From contig CALCXL010000206.1 in the NCBI GenBank assembly GCA_937907595.1, positions 1-7,523 of the forward strand: DNA of 7,523 nt, in the 5' to 3' direction. How positions within the stretch are numbered: position 1 is the first letter of the stretch; every line of letters begins with the position of its first letter. Under the pieces are notes generated by a model. That model did no database searches. It was not told the DNA's origin and saw nothing but the letters and a program-made list of their open reading frames with translations. Position numbers and translations under genes: made by a program. The stretch is from an uncultured Pseudomonadota bacterium (GTDB lineage Bacteria > Myxococcota_A > UBA796 > UBA9615). Below, piece by piece: positions 6,221 through 7,523 of this stretch.

Positions 6221-7222
6221 TTGAAGAGACGCTTCGCCCTGGGCCTGCTGGTCTCCGCGGTGCTGCTGGTGCTGCTCTTCGTGAAGGTGGAGCCCGCCGC
6301 CATCGCCAACGCGTTCGCCGAGGCCGCGCCGCTGGGCGTCGCCGCCGCGGTCCTGCTGCACCTGCTGATCCTGAGCATGAAGGCCGCCCGCTGGGGCGTG
6401 GTCCTGGGCGCCGTGCCGCACCCACCCCCCGAGCCCGGCCCGGCCCGCCGCTGGCTCACCTTCGACGCGCTGTTCTTCGGCTACTTCGGCAACTACGTGC
6501 TGCCCGCGAAGCTGGGGGAGATCGGCCGCGCGGTGCTCTACGGCAAGCGCTCGGGGGTGCCGGTGTCCTCAGTCCTGGCCACGATCGTGGTGGAGCGGCT
6601 GCTGGACGCCGTGATGCTCATCTCCATCTTCTACCTGTCGATCCTGTTCCTGCCCCTGCCCCCCGACCTCCCCGATTGGGTGCCCCTGAGCGCCCGGCTG
6701 GTTGGCTCGTGCGCGCTGATCGGTCTGGCGGGGGTCTGGCTGGGCATGCGCTGGCTGCCGGACACCCTGCAGTGGCGCGGGCCCCTGCCCGGCCTGGTCC
6801 ACAAGGTCTTCGGGCTGCTGTTGGCCTTCCGCGAGGGGCTGTCCGTGCTGCGGGAGCCGCGCCGCGCGGCGAAGGCGACGGCCTGGACGCTGTCCATCTG
6901 GCTGCTGGAGTGCGTGGCCTTCTGGGTCCTGCTGCACGCCTTCGGACTGGACACCCTGATGACGGGCGCGGTGGCGCAGGTGACGGCCAGCTCCTTTGCC
7001 ATCGCCGCCCCCAGCGCGCCGGGCGGGCTGGGCATCCACCAGTGGGTGACGGTGCTGGTGCTCGCCCCCTTCGGTGTGCCGGAGTCCACGGCCACGGCCG
7101 CGTCCCTGGTCGTCACCTTCTCCGTGATCCTCTGGGTGGTGCCCCTGGGCCTGCTGGGCCTGTGGCGGCAGGGCACGTCGCCGGGCGAGCTGCGGGCCGA
7201 CGTGGACGCCGCCGTCGCTTGA
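6221..7222 (+). CDS. UPF0104 / LPG synthase transmembrane-region family membrane protein (AglD-like)
   Basis: 333 residues from TTG, beginning MKRRFALGLLVSAVLLV: a basic N-terminus running straight into the first membrane helix. Probable membrane segments lie near residues 6-22, 38-54, 117-145, 159-177, 222-245, 250-265, 272-286 and 293-315. Family signatures are visible: LPAKLGEIGRAVLYGKRSG (94-112), the SSVLATIVVERLLD stretch (116-129) with Glu125 and Arg126, and PSAPGGLGIHQW (264-275). This family includes the flippase domain of MprF and proteins tied to lipid or glycan transfer; without an MprF-type aminoacyl-transferase domain the substrate is unknown. An in-frame ATG at 6026 exists but lies inside the divergent lipoprotein gene and would add about 65 Arg/Pro-rich residues, so I prefer the TTG, which has GGAGG six nt upstream. 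It is followed on the same strand by the gene at 7284. Confidence 0.92.
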   Translation: MKRRFALGLLVSAVLLVLLFVKVEPAAIANAFAEAAPLGVAAAVLLHLLILSMKAARWGVVLGAVPHPPPEPGPARRWLTFDALFFGYFGNYVLPAKLGEIGRAVLYGKRSGVPVSSVLATIVVERLLDAVMLISIFYLSILFLPLPPDLPDWVPLSARLVGSCALIGLAGVWLGMRWLPDTLQWRGPLPGLVHKVFGLLLAFREGLSVLREPRRAAKATAWTLSIWLLECVAFWVLLHAFGLDTLMTGAVAQVTASSFAIAAPSAPGGLGIHQWVTVLVLAPFGVPESTATAASLVVTFSVILWVVPLGLLGLWRQGTSPGELRADVDAAVA

Positions 7223-7251
7223 GGGCCGACGTGGACGCCGCCGTCCCTTGA
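7194..7251 (+). repeat. 29-bp tandem duplication spanning the stop codon
   Basis: Bases 7194-7222 and 7223-7251 are adjacent copies matching at 28 of 29 positions; the only difference is G7217 versus C7246. Copy 1 encodes the last nine residues and TGA stop of the membrane protein. Copy 2 lies wholly in the untranslated gap. Since 29 is not a multiple of three and the stop sits at the end of copy 1, the protein is unaffected. Confidence 0.95.
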
Positions 7252-7283
7252 GCCCCACGCGCGGCCGGGGCAGACTCCCCGCC

Positions 7284-7523
7284 ATGAAGCTCAACGTGTC
7301 CGAAGCCCTGCCCCTCCCGGCCGACGAGGTCTTCCACCTGCTGCGCGATCACATGCCCCGGCTGGTGCCCTACCTCTACGACATCTCCCGCATCGACGTG
7401 ACCGACCGGTCGGAGGACGGCGACATCGTGCGCCTGACCAACCACTGGTACGGGGACCTGGCGTCGGTGCCGGGGCCGGTGCGCAAGTTCGCCAGCCAGG
7501 ACCTGTTCAGCTGGAAGGACCAC
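7284..7523 (+). CDS. SRPBCC/START-like domain protein, N-terminal part (runs off right edge)
   Basis: ATG at 7284 opens a frame of 80 codons with no stop before the window ends. The protein begins MKLNVSEALPLPADEVFHLL, a beta strand followed by a 'pADEVFxLL' helix, which is the usual opening of SRPBCC (polyketide cyclase/START-like) ligand-binding domains. A strand with IVRLTNHWYGD and a W-K-D-H stretch follow. It has no signal peptide, so it should be cytosolic. SRPBCC domains bind hydrophobic ligands in a deep cavity; the ligand here cannot be told. It follows the membrane protein gene by 61 bp on the same strand and may share its transcript. No clear Shine-Dalgarno precedes the ATG (only GGGGCAG about 15 nt upstream). 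The family call rests on the N-terminus only. Confidence 0.75.
   Translation, partial: MKLNVSEALPLPADEVFHLLRDHMPRLVPYLYDISRIDVTDRSEDGDIVRLTNHWYGDLASVPGPVRKFASQDLFSWKDH

Noticed and set aside
3190..7251. A 1353-codon open frame on the plus strand running antisense to the large lipoprotein and into the membrane protein gene
   Set aside because: It is a by-product of high GC content: stops are rare in this frame, the translation is low-complexity (Gly, Arg, Ala, Val, Gln, His), and both genes it overlaps have clear motifs and ribosome binding sites in other frames.
7223..7283. A small gene in the gap after the membrane protein
   Set aside because: The gap is mostly the second copy of the 29-bp duplication and holds no start with a ribosome binding site.

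Overview
The window is about 7.5 kb of very GC-rich DNA (roughly three quarters G+C by eye). It carries six protein-coding genes and no RNA gene, insertion sequence or CRISPR array that I can see. Several features point to the Myxococcota (former Deltaproteobacteria) or a close relative: Asp-rich MopE-type 'putative metal-binding' repeats, an FG-GAP surface lipoprotein, a C-terminal tail of the MYXO-CTERM type (Cys, short hydrophobic stretch, Arg cluster) behind a DDDDSA linker, and many exported proteins. The assignment rests on protein style only, not on a marker gene.

Layout from left to right. (1) 1-1083, minus: N-terminal 361 codons of an FG-GAP repeat lipoprotein with one MopE-type motif. 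It runs off the left edge without a stop. (2) 1273-2088, minus: a complete NIF3-family protein whose motifs resemble eukaryotic NIF3L1 more than E. coli YbgI. (3) 2089-2172: an 84-bp divergent gap packed with inverted repeats and GATC sites. (4) 2173-2901, plus: a secreted protein with four MopE-type repeats and a MYXO-CTERM-like tail. (5) 2902-3000: a convergent gap with GC-rich hairpins. (6) 3001-6114, minus: a 1037-residue lipoprotein with an N-terminal Asp-box region (probable beta-propeller), a barrel-like central region resembling glycoside hydrolase/deacetylase folds, a helical segment and a beta-rich C-terminus. (7) 6115-6220: a divergent gap. (8) 6221-7222, plus: an integral membrane protein of the UPF0104/AglD/LPG-synthase transmembrane family, starting at TTG. 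(9) 7284-7523, plus: the first 80 codons of a SRPBCC/START-like protein that runs off the right edge. A 29-bp tandem duplication spans the stop of gene 8.

Three of the six products (genes 1, 4 and 6) are exported, two as lipoproteins and one with a probable surface-anchoring tail. The region therefore looks like ordinary chromosomal DNA rich in cell-surface proteins around a housekeeping gene (NIF3). Genes 8 and 9 may be co-transcribed. I found no convincing evidence of a defence system or mobile element. The points most worth a second look are the repeat-packed 2089-2172 gap, the architecture of the 1037-residue lipoprotein and the 29-bp duplication.
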